Shown here: in pieces, positions 12,352 to 26,400 of the stretch | How the letters are laid out: each line of letters begins with the position of its first letter | Position numbering within the stretch: position 1 is the stretch's first letter | NCBI GenBank assembly: GCA_035048495.1 | Contig: CM068543.1 | Span: 35,465,096 to 35,529,095, forward strand | DNA length: 64,000 bases | Source of the DNA: Euptelea pleiosperma | Taxonomy: Eukaryota; Streptophyta; Magnoliopsida; Ranunculales; Eupteleaceae | Direction: 5' to 3' | Program-made: the position numbers and the translations under genes | The notes under the pieces: generated by a model | What the model saw: only the letters and a program-made list of their open reading frames with translations | The model's database searches: none | Told to the model about the DNA's origin: nothing

Positions 12352-15300
12352 GAAGTGTTGGAAAAAGATTGGGGACAGTCGTAACAAGTTTGCTCCATGC
12401 GTTCGTCAATGTGTCTAATTGGACTCAGTTTGGGTGTTACATTCCTAAGCCTATAATTACTGACTTTTTGCAACCGGACCTCGAAATTTTACTCAATAAC
12501 TTCAATCACAATTGTTACAATACATTTGAAATGTTGGAACAAGATTTGGGACAGTCGGAACAAGTTTGCTCCATGCGTTCGTCAATGTCTCTAATTGGAC
12601 TCAGTTTGGGTGTTACATTCCTAAGCCTATAATTACTGACTTTTTGGCAACCGGACCTCGTAATTTGACTCAATATCTTCTATTTCAACTGTTTTAACAC
12701 ATTTGAAGTGTTGGAACAAGATTCGGGACTATCGGAACAAGTTTGCCCCATTCGTGCGTCAATGACTCTAATTGGACTCCGTTTGTGCCTTACATTCCTA
12801 AGCTTATAACTGGTGACTTTTTCACAACTGGACCTCGTAATTTAACTCAATCTCTTATATTATAATTGTTTCAACACATTTGAAGTGTTGGAACAAGATT
12901 TGGGATAGTCGGAACAAGCTTGCTCCATGCGTGCGTCAATGTCTCTAATTGGACTCAGTTTGTGTGTTACATTCTGAAGCCAATAACTAGTGACTTGTTC
13001 TCAACCGGACCTCGTAATTTTACTCAATATCTTCTATGACAATTGTTTCAACACATTTGAAGTGTTGGAACAAGATTTGAGACAGTCGGAACAAGTTTGC
13101 TCCATGCGTTCGTCAATATCTCTAATTGGACTCAGTTTGGGTGTTACATTCCTAAGCGTATAATTAATGACTTTTTTGCAACCGGACCTCGTAATTTGAC
13201 TCAATATCTTCGATTACAACTTTTTTAACACATTTGAAGTGTTGGAACAAGATTCGGGACTATCGGAACAAGTTTGCCCCATTCGTGCGTCAATGACTCT
13301 AATTGGACTCCGTATGTGCGTTACATTCCTAAGCTTATAACTAGTGAGTTTTCCGCAACCGAACCTCATTGTTTGACTCAATCTCTTCCATTACAATTTT
13401 TTAAACACATTTGAAGTCTTGGAACAAGATTCGGGACAGTCGAAACAAGTTTACACCATCCGTGCGTCAATGTCTCTAATTGGACTCAGTTTGTGCGTTA
13501 CATTCCTAAGCTTATAACAAGTTACTTTTACCCAACCGGACCTCATAATTTGACTCAATCTCTTCTATTACAATTGTTTCAACACATTTGAAGTCTTGGA
13601 ACAATATTCGGAACAGTCGAAACAAGTTTGCTCCATTCGTGCGTATTGGACTCAGTTTGTGCGTTACGTTCCTAAGCTTTTAACAAATTACTTATTCGCA
13701 ACAAGACGTCATAATTTGACCCAATCTCTTCCATTACAATTGTTTCAACACATTTGAAGTCTTGGAACAAGATTCGGGATAGTCGAAACAAGTTTGCTCC
13801 ATTCGTGCGTCAATGACTCGTATTGGACTCAGTTTGTGCGTTACATTCCTAAGCTTTTAACAAATTACTTTTTCGCAACAAGACCTCATAATTTGACTCA
13901 ATCTCTTCCATTATAATTGTTTCAACACATTTGAAGTCTTGGAACAAGATTCGGGACAGTCGAAACAAGTTTGGTCCATGCGTTCGTCAATGTCTCTAAT
14001 TGGACTCAGTTTTGGTGTTACATTCTGCCTATAATTACTGACTTTTTCGCAACCGGACATCGTAATTTAACTCAATAACTTCAATCACAATTGTTACAAC
14101 ACATTTGAAGTGTTGGAACAAGATTGGGGACTGTCGGATCAAGTTTGCTCCATACGTTCGTCAATGTCTCTAATTGGACTCAGTTTGGGTGTTACATTCC
14201 TAAGCCAATAATTACTGACTTTTTGGCAATCGGACCTCATAATTTGACTCAATATCTTCTATTTCAACTGTTTTAACACATTTGAAGTGTTGGAACAAGA
14301 TTCGGGACTATCGGAACAAGTTTGCCCCATTCGTGCGTCAATGACTCTAATTGGACTCCGTTTGTGCGTTACATTCCTAAGCTTTTAACAAATTACTTTT
14401 TCGCAACAAGACCTCATAATTTGACTCAATCACTTCCATTACAATTGTTTCAACACATTTGAAGTCTTGGAACAAGATTCGGGACAGTCGAAACAAGTTT
14501 GCTCCATCCGTGCGTCAATGTCTTTAATTGTACTCAGTTTGTGCGTTACATTCCTAAGCTTATAACAAGTGACTTTTTCGCAATCGGGCCTCGTAGTTTG
14601 ACTCAATCTCTTCTATTACAATTGTTTCAACACATTTGAAGTCTTGGAACAAGATTCGGGACAGTCGAAACAAGTTTGGTCCATGCGTTCGTCAATGTCT
14701 CTAATTGGACTCAGTTTTGGTGTTACATTCTGCCTATAATTACTGACTTTTTCGCAACCGGACATCGTAATTTAACTCAATAACTTCAATCACAATTGTT
14801 ACAACACATTTGAAGTGTTGGAACAAGATTGGGGACTGTCGGATCAAGTTTGCTCCATACGTTCGTCAATGTCTCTAATTGGACTCAGTTTGGGTGTTAC
14901 ATTCCTAAGCCAATAATTACTGACTTTTTGGCAACCGGACCTCGTAATTTGACTCAATATCTTCTATTTCAACTGTTTTAACACATTTGAAGTGTTGGAA
15001 CAAGATTCGGGACTATCGGAACAAGTTTGCCCCATTCGTGCGTCAATGACTCTAATTGGACTCCGTTTGTGCCTTACATTCCTAAGCTTATAACTGGTGA
15101 CTTTTTCACAACTGGACCTCGTAATTTAACTCAATCTCTTATATTATAATTGTTTCAACACATTTGAAGTGTTGGAACAAGATTTGGGATAGTCGGAACA
15201 AGCTTGCTCCATGCGTGCGTCAATGTCTCTAATTGGACTCAGTTTGTGTGTTACATTCCGAAGCCAATAACTAGTGACTTGTTCTCAACCGGACCTCGTA

Positions 15301-18300
15301 ATTTTACTCAATATCTTCTATGACAATTGTTTCAACACATTTGAAGTGTTGGAACAAGATTTGAGACAGTCGGAACAAGTTTGCTCCATGCGTTCGTCAA
15401 TATCTCTAATTGGACTCAGTTTGGGTGTTACATTCCTAAGCGTATAATTAATGACTTTTTGCAACCGGACCTCGTAATTTGACTCAATATCTTCTATTAC
15501 AACTTTTTTAACACATTTGAAGTGTTGGAACAAGATTCGGGACTATCGGAACAAGTTTGCCCCATTCGTGCGTCAATGACTCTAATTGGACTCCGTATGT
15601 GCGTTACATTCCTAAGCTTATAACTAGTGAGTTTTCCGCAACCGAACCTCATTGTTTGACTCAATCTCTTCCATTACAATTTTTTAAACACATTTGAAGT
15701 CTTGGAACAAGATTCGGGACAGTCGAAACAAGTTTACACCATCCGTGCGTCAATGTCTCTAATTGGACTCAGTTTGTGCGTTACATTCCTAAGCTTATAA
15801 CAAGTTACTTTTAAGCAACCGGACCTCATAATTTGACTCAATCTCTTCTATTACAATTGTTTCAACACATTTGAAGTCTTGGAACAATATTCGGAACAGT
15901 CGAAACAAGTTTGCTCCATTCGTGCGTATTGGACTCAGTTTGTGCGTTACGTTCCTAAGCTTTTAACAAATTACTTTTTCGCAACAAGACCTCATAATTT
16001 GACCCAATCTCTTCCATTACAATTGTTTCAACACATTTGAAGTCTTGGAACAAGATTCGGGATAGTCGAAACAAGTTTGCTCCATTCGTGCGTCAATGAC
16101 TCGTATTGGACTCAGTTTGTGCGTTACATTCCTAAGCTTTTAACAAATTACTTTTTCGCAACAAGACCTCATAATTTGACTCAATCTCTTCCATTATAAT
16201 TGTTTCAACACATTTGAAGTCTTGGAACAAGATTCGGGACAGTCGAAACAAGTTTGGTCCATGCGTTCGTCAATGTCTCTAATTGGACTCAGTTTTGGTG
16301 TTACATTCTGCCTATAATTACTGACTTTTTCGCAACTGGACATCGTAATTTAACTCAATAACTTCAATCACAATTGTTACAACACATTTGAAGTGTTGGA
16401 ACAAGATTGGGGACTGTCGGATCAAGTTTGCTCCATACGTTCGTTAATGTCTCTAATTGGACTCAGTTTGGGTGTTACATTCCTAAGCCAATAATTACTG
16501 ACTTTTTGGCAATCGGACCTCATAATTTGACTCAATATCTTCTATTTCAACTGTTTTAACACATTTGAAGTGTTGGAACAAGATTCGGGACTATCGGAAC
16601 AAGTTTGCCCCATTCGTGCGTCAATGACTCTAATTGGACTCCGTTTGTGCGTTACATTCCTAAGCTTTTAACAAATTACTTTTTTGCAACAAGACCTCAT
16701 AATTTGACTCAATCACTTCCATTAGAATTGTTTCAACACATTTGAAGTCTTGGAACAAGATTCGGGACAGTCGAAACAAGTTTGCTCCATCCGTGCGTCA
16801 ATGTCTTTAATTGTACTCAGTTTGTGCGTTACATTCCTAAGCTTATAACAAGTGACTTTTTCGCAATCGGGCCTCGTAGTTTGACTCAATCTCTTCTATT
16901 ACAATTGTTTCAACACATTTGAAGTCTTGGAACAAGATTCGGGACAGTCGAAACAAGTTTGGTCCATGCGTTCGTCAATGTCTCTAATTGGACTCAGTTT
17001 TGGTGTTACATTCTGCCTATAATTACTGACTTTTTCGCAACCGGACATCGTAATTTAACTCAATAACTTCAATCACAATTGTTACAACACATTTGAAGTG
17101 TTGGAACAAGATTGGGGACTGTCGGATCAAGTTTGCTCCATACGTTCGTCAATGTCTCTAATTGGACTCAGTTTGGGTGTTACATTCCTAAGCCAATAAT
17201 TACTGACTTTTTGGCAACCGGACCTCGTAATTTGACTCAATATCTTCTATTTCAACTGTTTTAACACATTTGAAGTGTTGGAACAAGATTCGGGACTATC
17301 GGAACAAGTTTGCCCCATTCGTGCGTCAATGACTCTAATTGGACTCCGTTTGTGCCTTACATTCCTAAGCTTATAACTGGTGACTTTTTCACAACTGGAC
17401 CTCGTAATTTAACTCAATCTCTTATATTATAATTGTTTCAACACATTTGAAGTGTTGGAACAAGATTTGGGATAGTCGGAACAAGCTTGCTCCAGGCGTG
17501 CGTCAATGTCTCTAATTGGACTCAGTTTGTGTGTTACATTCTGAAGCCAATAACTAGTGACTTGTTCTCAACCGGACCTCGTAATTTTACTCAATATCTT
17601 CTATGACAATTGTTTCAACACATTTGAAGTGTTGGAACAAGATTTGAGACAGTCGGAACAAGTTTGCTCCATGCGTTCGTCAATATCTCTAATTGGACTC
17701 AGTTTGGGTGTTACATTCCTAAGCGTATAATTAATGACTTTTTTGCAACCGGACCTCGTAATTTGACTCAATATCTTCTATTACAACTTTTTTAACACAT
17801 TTGAAGTGTTGGAACAAGATTCGGGACTATCGGAACAAGTTTGCCCCATTCGTGCGTCAATGACTCTAATTGGACTCCGTATGTGCGTTACATTCCTAAG
17901 CTTATAACTAGTGAGTTTTCTGCAACCGAACCTCATTGTTTGACTCAATCTCTTCCATTACAATTTTTTAAACACATTTGAAGTCTTGGAACAAGATTCG
18001 GGACAGTCGAAACAAGTTTACACCATCCGTGCGTCAATGTCTCTAATTGTACTCAGTTTGTGCGTTACATTCCTAAGCTTATAACAAGTTACTTTACGCA
18101 ACCGGACCTCATAATTTGACTCAATCTCTTCTATTACAATTGTTTCAACACATTTGAAGTCTTGGAACAATATTCGGAACAGTCGAAACAAGTTTGCTCC
18201 ATTCGTGCGTATTGGACTCAGTTTGTGCGTTACATTCCTAAGCTTTTAACAAATTACTTTTTCGCAACAAGACCTCATAATTTGACCCAATCTATTCCAT

Positions 18301-18672
18301 TACAATTGTTTCAACACATTTGAAGTCTTGGAACAAGATTCGGGACAGTCGAAACAAGTTTTCTCCATCCGTGCGTCAATGTCTTTAATTGTACTCAGTT
18401 TGTGCGTTACATTCCTAAGCTTATAACAAGTGACTTTTTCGCAATCGGACCTCGTAGTTTGACTCAATATCTTCTATTACAATTGTTTCAACACATTTGA
18501 AGTCTTGGAACAAGATTCGGGACAGTCGAAACAAGTTTGCCCCATGCGTTCGTCAATGTCTCTAATTGGACTCAGTTTGGGTGTTACATTCTGCCTACAA
18601 TTACTGACTTTTTGGCAACCGGACCTCGTAATTTGACTCAATAACTTCAATCACAATTGTTACAACACATTT
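12352..18672. repeat. 36-mer super-HOR, copy 2 (6.32 kb)
   Basis: A 6321-bp repeat of the preceding super-unit with the same order and nearly the same sequence. The gaps between N markers (14122, then 16405) match copy 1. Single-base differences are few, for example 'ccaggcgtg' at about 17494 and 'gacgtcat' at about 13707, so this is a recent segmental tandem duplication. Confidence 0.85.
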
Positions 18673-20426
18673 GAAGTGTTGGAAAAAGATTGGGGACAGT
18701 CGTAACAAGTTTGCTCCATGCGTTCGTCAATGTGTCTAATTGGACTCAGTTTGGGTGTTACATTCCTAAGCCTATAATTACTGACTTTTTGCAACCGGAC
18801 CTCGAAATTTTACTCAATAACTTCAATCACAATTGTTACAATACATTTGAAATGTTGGAACAAGATTTGGGACAGTCGGAACAAGTTTGCTCCATGCGTT
18901 CGTCAATGTCTCTAATTGGACTCAGTTTGGGTGTTACATTCCTAAGCCTATAATTACTGACTTTTTGGCAACCGGACCTCGTAATTTGACTCAATATCTT
19001 CTATTTCAACTGTTTTAACACATTTGAAGTGTTGGAACAAGATTCGGGACTATCGGAACAAGTTTGCCCCATTCGTGCGTCAATGACTCTAATTGGACTC
19101 CGTTTGTGCCTTACATTCCTAAGCTTATAACTGGTGACTTTTTCACAACTGGACCTCGTAATTTAACTCAATCTCTTATATTATAATTGTTTCAACACAT
19201 TTGAAGTGTTGGAACAAGATTTGGGATAGTCGGAACAAGCTTGCTCCATGCGTGCGTCAATGTCTCTAATTGGACTCAGTTTGTGTGTTACATTCTGAAG
19301 CCAATAACTAGTGACTTGTTCTCAACCGGACCTCGTAATTTTACTCAATATCTTCTATGACAATTGTTTCAACACATTTGAAGTGTTGGAACAAGATTTG
19401 AGACAGTCGGAACAAGTTTGCTCCATGCGTTCGTCAATATCTCTAATTGGACTCAGTTTGGGTGTTACATTCCTAAGCGTATAATTAATGACTTTTTTGC
19501 AACCGGACCTCGTAATTTGACTCAATATCTTCGATTACAACTTTTTTAACACATTTGAAGTGTTGGAACAAGATTCGGGACTATCGGAACAAGTTTGCCC
19601 CATTCGTGCGTCAATGACTCTAATTGGACTCCGTATGTGCGTTACATTCCTAAGCTTATAACTAGTGAGTTTTCTGCAACCGAACCTCATTGTTTGACTC
19701 AATCTCTTCCATTACAATTTTTTAAACACATTTGAAGTCTTGGAACAAGATTCGGGACAGTCGAAACAAGTTTACACCATCCGTGCGTCAATGTCTCTAA
19801 TTGTACTCAGTTTGTGCGTTACATTCCTAAGCTTATAACAAGTTACTTTACGCAACCGGACCTCATAATTTGACTCAATCTCTTCTATTACAATTGTTTC
19901 AACACATTTGAAGTCTTGGAACAATATTCAGAACAGTCGAAACAAGTTTGCTCCATTCGTGCGTATTGGACTCAGTTTGTGCGTTACATTCCTAAGCTTT
20001 TAACAAATTACTTTTTCGCAACAAGACCTCATAATTTGACCCAATCTATTCCATTACAATTGTTTCAACACATTTGAAGTCTTGGAACAAGATTCGGGAC
20101 AGTCGAAACAAGTTTTCTCCATCCGTGCGTCAATGTCTTTAATTGTACTCAGTTTGTGCGTTACATTCCTAAGCTTATAACAAGTGACTTTTTCGCAATC
20201 GGACCTCGTAGTTTGACTCAATATCTTCTATTACAATTGTTTCAACACATTTGAAGTCTTGGAACAAGATTCGGGACAGTCGAAACAAGTTTGCCCCATG
20301 CGTTCGTCAATGTCTCTAATTGGACTCAGTTTGGGTGTTACATTCTGCCTACAATTACTGACTTTTTGGCAACCGGACCTCGTAATTTGACTCAATAACT
20401 TCAATCACAATTGTTACAACACATTT
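18673..20426. repeat. 10-mer HOR copy after the super-units (1754 bp)
   Basis: Complete M1-M10 order. It shares with the end of super-unit copy 2 the variants 'tttctgcaaccg', 'gttactttacgc' and 'gtttgccccatgcg', but its M5 carries 'cttcgattac' like 13211. That mosaic places a crossover between about 19532 and 19674. Confidence 0.8.
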
Positions 20427-23400
20427 GAAGTGTTGGAAAAAGATTGGGGACAGTCGTAACAAGTTTGCTCCATGCGTTCGTCAATGTGTCTAATTGGACT
20501 CAGTTTGGGTGTTACATTCCTAAGCCTATAATTACTGACTTTTTGCAACCGGACCTCGAAATTTTACTCAATAACTTCAATCACAATTGTTACAATACAT
20601 TTGAAATGTTGGAACAAGATTTGGGACAGTCGGAACAAGTTTGCTCCATGCGTTCGTCAATGTCTCTAATTGGACTCAGTTTGGGTGTTACATTCCTAAG
20701 CCTATAATTACTGACTTTTTGGCAACCGGACCTCGTAATTTGACTCAATATCTTCTATTTCAACTGTTTTAACACATTTGAAGTGTTGGAACAAGATTCG
20801 GGACTATCGGAACAAGTTTGCCCCATTCGTGCGTCAATGACTCTAATTGGACTCCGTTTGTGCCTTACATTCCTAAGCTTATAACTGGTGACTTTTTCAC
20901 AACTGGACCTCGTAATTTAACTCAATCTCTTATATTATAATTGTTTCAACACATTTGAAGTGTTGGAACAAGATTTGGGATAGTCGGAACAAGCTTGCTC
21001 CATGCGTGCGTCAATGTCTCTAATTGGACTCAGTTTGTGTGTTACATTCCGAAGCGAATAACTAGTGACTTGTTCTCAACCGGACCTCGTAATTTTACTC
21101 AATATCTTCTATGACAATTGTTTCAACACATTTGAAGTGTTGGAACAAGATTTGAGACAGTCGGAACAAGTTTGCTCCATGCGTTCGTCAATATCTCTAA
21201 TTGGACTCAGTTTGGGTGTTACATTCCTAAGCGTATAATTAATGACTTTTTTGCAACCGGACCTCGTAATTTGACTCCATATCTTCTATTACAACTTTTT
21301 TAACACATTTGAAGTGTTGGAACAAGATTCGGGACTATCGGAACAAGTTTGCCCCATTCGTGCGTCAATGACTCTAATTGGACTCCGTATGTGCGTTACA
21401 TTCCTAAGCTTATAACTAGTGAGTTTTCCGCAACCGAACCTCATTGTTTGACTCAATCTCTTCCATTACAATTTTTTAAACACATTTGAAGTCTTGGAAC
21501 AAGATTCGGGACAGTCGAAACAAGTTTACACCATCCGTGCGTCAATGTCTCTAATTGGACTCAGTTTGTGCGTTACATTCCTAAGCTTATAACAAGTTAC
21601 TTTTACGCAACCGGACCTCATAATTTGACTCAATCTCTTCTATTACAATTGTTTCAACACATTTGAAGTCTTGGAACAATATTCGGAACAGTCGAAACAA
21701 GTTTGCTCCATTCGTGCGTATTGGACTCAGTTTGTGCGTTACGTTCCTAAGCTTTTAACAAATTACTTATTCGCAACAAGACCTCATAATTTGACCCAAT
21801 CTCTTCCATTACAATTGTTTCAACACATTTGAAGTCTTGGAACAAGATTCGGGATAGTCGAAACAAGTTTGCTCCATTCGTGCGTCAATGACTCGTATTG
21901 GACTCAGTTTGTGCGTTACATTCCTAAGCTTTTAACAAATTACTTTTTCGCAACAAGACCTCATAATTTGACTCAATCTCTTCCATTATAATTGTTTCAA
22001 CACATTTGAAGTCTTGGAACAAGATTCGGGACAGTCGAAACAAGTTTGGTCCATGCGTTCGTCAATGTCTCTAATTGGACTCAGTTTTGGTGTTACATTC
22101 TGCCTATAATTACTGACTTTTTCGCAACCGGACATCGTAATTTAACTCAATAACTTCAATCACAATTGTTACAACACATTTGAAGTGTTGGAACAAGATT
22201 GGGGACTGTCGGATCAAGTTTGCTCCATACGTTCGTCAATGTCTCTAATTGGACTCAGTTTGGGTGTTACATTCCTAAGCCAATAATTACTGACTTTTTG
22301 GCAATCGGACCTCATAATTTGACTCAATATCTTCTATTTCAACTGTTTTAACACATTTGAAGTGTTGGAACAAGATTCGGGACTATCGGAACAAGTTTGC
22401 CCCATTCGTGCGTCAATGACTCTAATTGGACTCCGTTTGTGCGTTACATTCCTAAGCTTTTAACAAATTACTTTTTCGCAACAAGACCTCATAATTTGAC
22501 TCAATCACTTCCATTAGAATTGTTTCAACACATTTGAAGTCTTGGAACAAGATTCGGGACAGTCGAAACAAGTTTGCTCCATCCGTGCGTCAATGTCTTT
22601 AATTGTACTCAGTTTGTGCGTTACATTCCTAAGCTTATAACAAGTGACTTTTTCGCAATCGGGCCTCGTAGTTTGACTCAATCTCTTCTATTACAATTGT
22701 TTCAACACATTTGAAGTCTTGGAACAAGATTCGGGACAGTCGAAACAAGTTTGGTCCATGCGTTCGTCAATGTCTCTAATTGGACTCAGTTTTGGTGTTA
22801 CATTCTGCCTATAATTACTGACTTTTTCGCAACCGGACATCGTAATTTAACTCAATAACTTCAATCACAATTGTTACAACACATTTGAAGTGTTGGAACA
22901 AGATTGGGGACTGTCGGATCAAGTTTGCTCCATACGTTCGTCAATGTCTCTAATTGGACTCAGTTTGGGTGTTACATTCCTAAGCCAATAATTACTGACT
23001 TTTTGGCAACCGGACCTCGTAATTTGACTCAATATCTTCTATTTCAACTGTTTTAACACATTTGAAGTGTTGGAACAAGATTCGGGACTATCGGAACAAG
23101 TTTGCCCCATTCGTGCGTCAATGACTCTAATTGGACTCCGTTTGTGCCTTACATTCCTAAGCTTATAACTGGTGACTTTTTCAGAACTGGACCTCGTAAT
23201 TTAACTCAATCTCTTATATTATAATTGTTTCAACACATTTGAAGTGTTGGAACAAGATTTGGGATAGTCGGAACAAGCTTGCTCCATGCGTGCGTCAATG
23301 TCTCTAATTGGACTCAGTTTGTGTGTTACATTCCGAAGCCAATAACTAGTGACTTGTTCTCAACCGGACCTCGTAATTTTACTCAATATCTTCTATGACA

Positions 23401-26400
23401 ATTGTTTCAACACATTTGAAGTGTTGGAACAAGATTTGAGACAGTCGGAACAAGTTTGCTCCATGCGTTCGTCAATATCTCTAATTGGACTCAGTTTGGG
23501 TGTTACATTCCTAAGCGTATAATTAATGACTTTTTTGCAACCGGACCTCGTAATTTGACTCAATATCTTCTATTACAACTTTTTTAACACATTTGAAGTG
23601 TTGGAACAAGATTCGGCACTATCGGAACAAGTTTGCCCCATTCGTGCGTCATTGACTCTAATTGGACTCCGTATGTGCGTTACATTCCTAAGCTTATAAC
23701 TAGTGAGTTTTCCGCAACCGAACCTCATTGTTTGACTCAATCTCTTCCATTACAATTTTTTAAACACATTTGAAGTCTTGGAACAAGATTCGGGACAGTC
23801 GAAACAAGTTTACACCATCCGTGCGTCAATGTCTCTAATTGGACTCAGTTTGTGCGTTACATTCCTAAGCTTATAACAAGTTACTTTTACGCAACCGGAC
23901 CTCATAATTTGACTCAATCTCTTCTATTACAATTGTTTCAACACATTTGAAGTCTTGGAACAATATTCGGAACAGTCGAAACAAGTTTGCTCCATTCGTG
24001 CGTATTGGACTCAGTTTGTGCGTTACGTTCCTAAGCTTTTAACAAATTACTTTTTCGCAACAAGACCTCATAATTTGACCCAATCTCTTCCATTACAATT
24101 GTTTCAACACATTTGAAGTCTTGGAACAAGATTCGGGATAGTCGAAACAAGTTTGCTCCATTCGTGCGTCAATGACTCGTATTGGACTCAGTTTGTGCGT
24201 TACATTCCTAAGCTTTTAACAAATTACTTTTTCGCAACAAGACCTCATAATTTGACTCAATCTCTTCCATTATAATTGTTTCAACACATTTGAAGTCTTG
24301 GAACAAGATTCGGGACAGTCGAAACAAGTTTGGTCCATGCGTTCGTCAATGTCTCTAATTGGACTCAGTTTTGGTGTTACATTCTGCCTATAATTACTGA
24401 CTTTTTCGCAACTGGACATCGTAATTTAACTCAATAACTTCAATCACAATTGTTACAACACATTTGAAGTGTTGGAACAAGATTGGGGACTGTCGGATCA
24501 AGTTTGCTCCATACGTTCGTTAATGTCTCTAATTGGACTCAGTTTGGGTGTTACATTCCTAAGCCAATAATTACTGACTTTTTGGCAATCGGACCTCATA
24601 ATTTGACTCAATATCTTCTATTTCAACTGTTTTAACACATTTGAAGTGTTGGAACAAGATTCGGGACTATCGGAACAAGTTTGCCCCATTCGTGCGTCAA
24701 TGACTCTAATTTGACTCCGTTTGTGCGTTACATTCCTAAGCTTTTAACAAATTACTTTTTTGCAACAAGACCTCATAATTTGACTCAATCACTTCCATTA
24801 GAATTGTTTCAACACATTTGAAGTCTTGGAACAAGATTCGGGACAGTCGAAACAAGTTTGCTCCATCCGTGCGTCAATGTCTTTAATTGTACTCAGTTTG
24901 TGCGTTACATTCCTAAGCTTATAACAAGTGACTTTTTCGCAATCGGGCCTCGTAGTTTGACTCAATCTCTTCTATTACAATTGTTTCAACACATTTGAAG
25001 TCTTGGAACAAGATTCGGGACAGTCGAAACAAGTTTGGTCCATGCGTTCGTCAATGTCTCTAATTGGACTCAGTTTTGGTGTTACATTCTGCCTATAATT
25101 ACTGACTTTTTCGCAACCGGACATCGTAATTTAACTCAATAACTTCAATCACAATTGTTACAACACATTTGAAGTGTTGGAAGAAGATTGGGGACTGTCG
25201 GATCAAGTTTGCTCCATACGTTCGTTAATGTCTCTAATTGGACTCAGTTTGGGTGTTACATTCCTAAGCCAATAATTACTGACTTTTTGGCAATCGGACC
25301 TCGTAATTTCACTCAATATCTTCTATTTCAACTGTTTTAACACATTTGAAGTGTTGGAACAAGATTCGGGACTATCGGAACAAGTTTGCCCCATTCGTGC
25401 GTCAATGACTCTAATTGGACTCCGTTTGTGCGTTACATTCCTAAGATTTTAACAAATTACTTTTTCGCAACAAGACCTTATAATTTGACTCAATCACTTC
25501 CATTACAATTGTTTCAACACATTTGAAGTCTTGGAACAAGATTCGGGACAGTCGAAACAAGTTTGCTCCATCCGTGCGTCAATGTCTTTAATTGTACTCA
25601 GTTTGTGCGTTACATTCCTAAGCTTATAACAAGTGACTTTTTCGCAATCGGGCCTCGTAGTTTGACTCAATCTCTTCTATTACAATTGTTTCAACAAATT
25701 TGAAGTCTTGGAACAAGATTCGGGACAGTCGAAACAAGTTTGGTCCATGCGTTCGTCAATGTCTCTAATTGGACTCAGTTTTGGTGTTACATTCTGCCTA
25801 TAATTACTGACTTTTTCGCAACCGGACATCGTAATTTAACTCAATAACTTCAATCACAATTGTTACAACACATTTGAAGTGTTGGAACAAGATTGGGGAC
25901 TGTCGGATCAAGTTTGCTCCATACGTTCGTTAATGTCTCTAATTGGACTCAGTTTGGGTGTTACATTCCTAAGCCTATAATTACTGACTTTTTGGCAATC
26001 GGACCTCGTAATTTGACTCAATATCTTCTATTTCAACTGTTTTAACACATTTGAAGTGTTGGAACAAGATTCGGGACTATCGGAACAAGTTTGCCCCATT
26101 CGTGCGTCAATGACTCTAATTTGACTCCGTTTGTGCGTTACATTCCTAAGCTTTTAACAAATTACTTTTTCGCAACAAGACCTTATAATTTGACTCAATC
26201 ACTTCCATTACAATTGTTTCAACACATTTGAAGTCTTGGAACAAGATTCGGGACAGTCGAAACAAGTTTGCTCCATCCGTGCGTCAATGTCTTTAATTGT
26301 ACTCAGTTTGTGCGTTACATTCCTAAACTTATAACAAGTGACTTTTTCGCAATCGGGCCTCGTAGTTTGACTCAATCTCTTCTATTACAATTGTTTCAAC

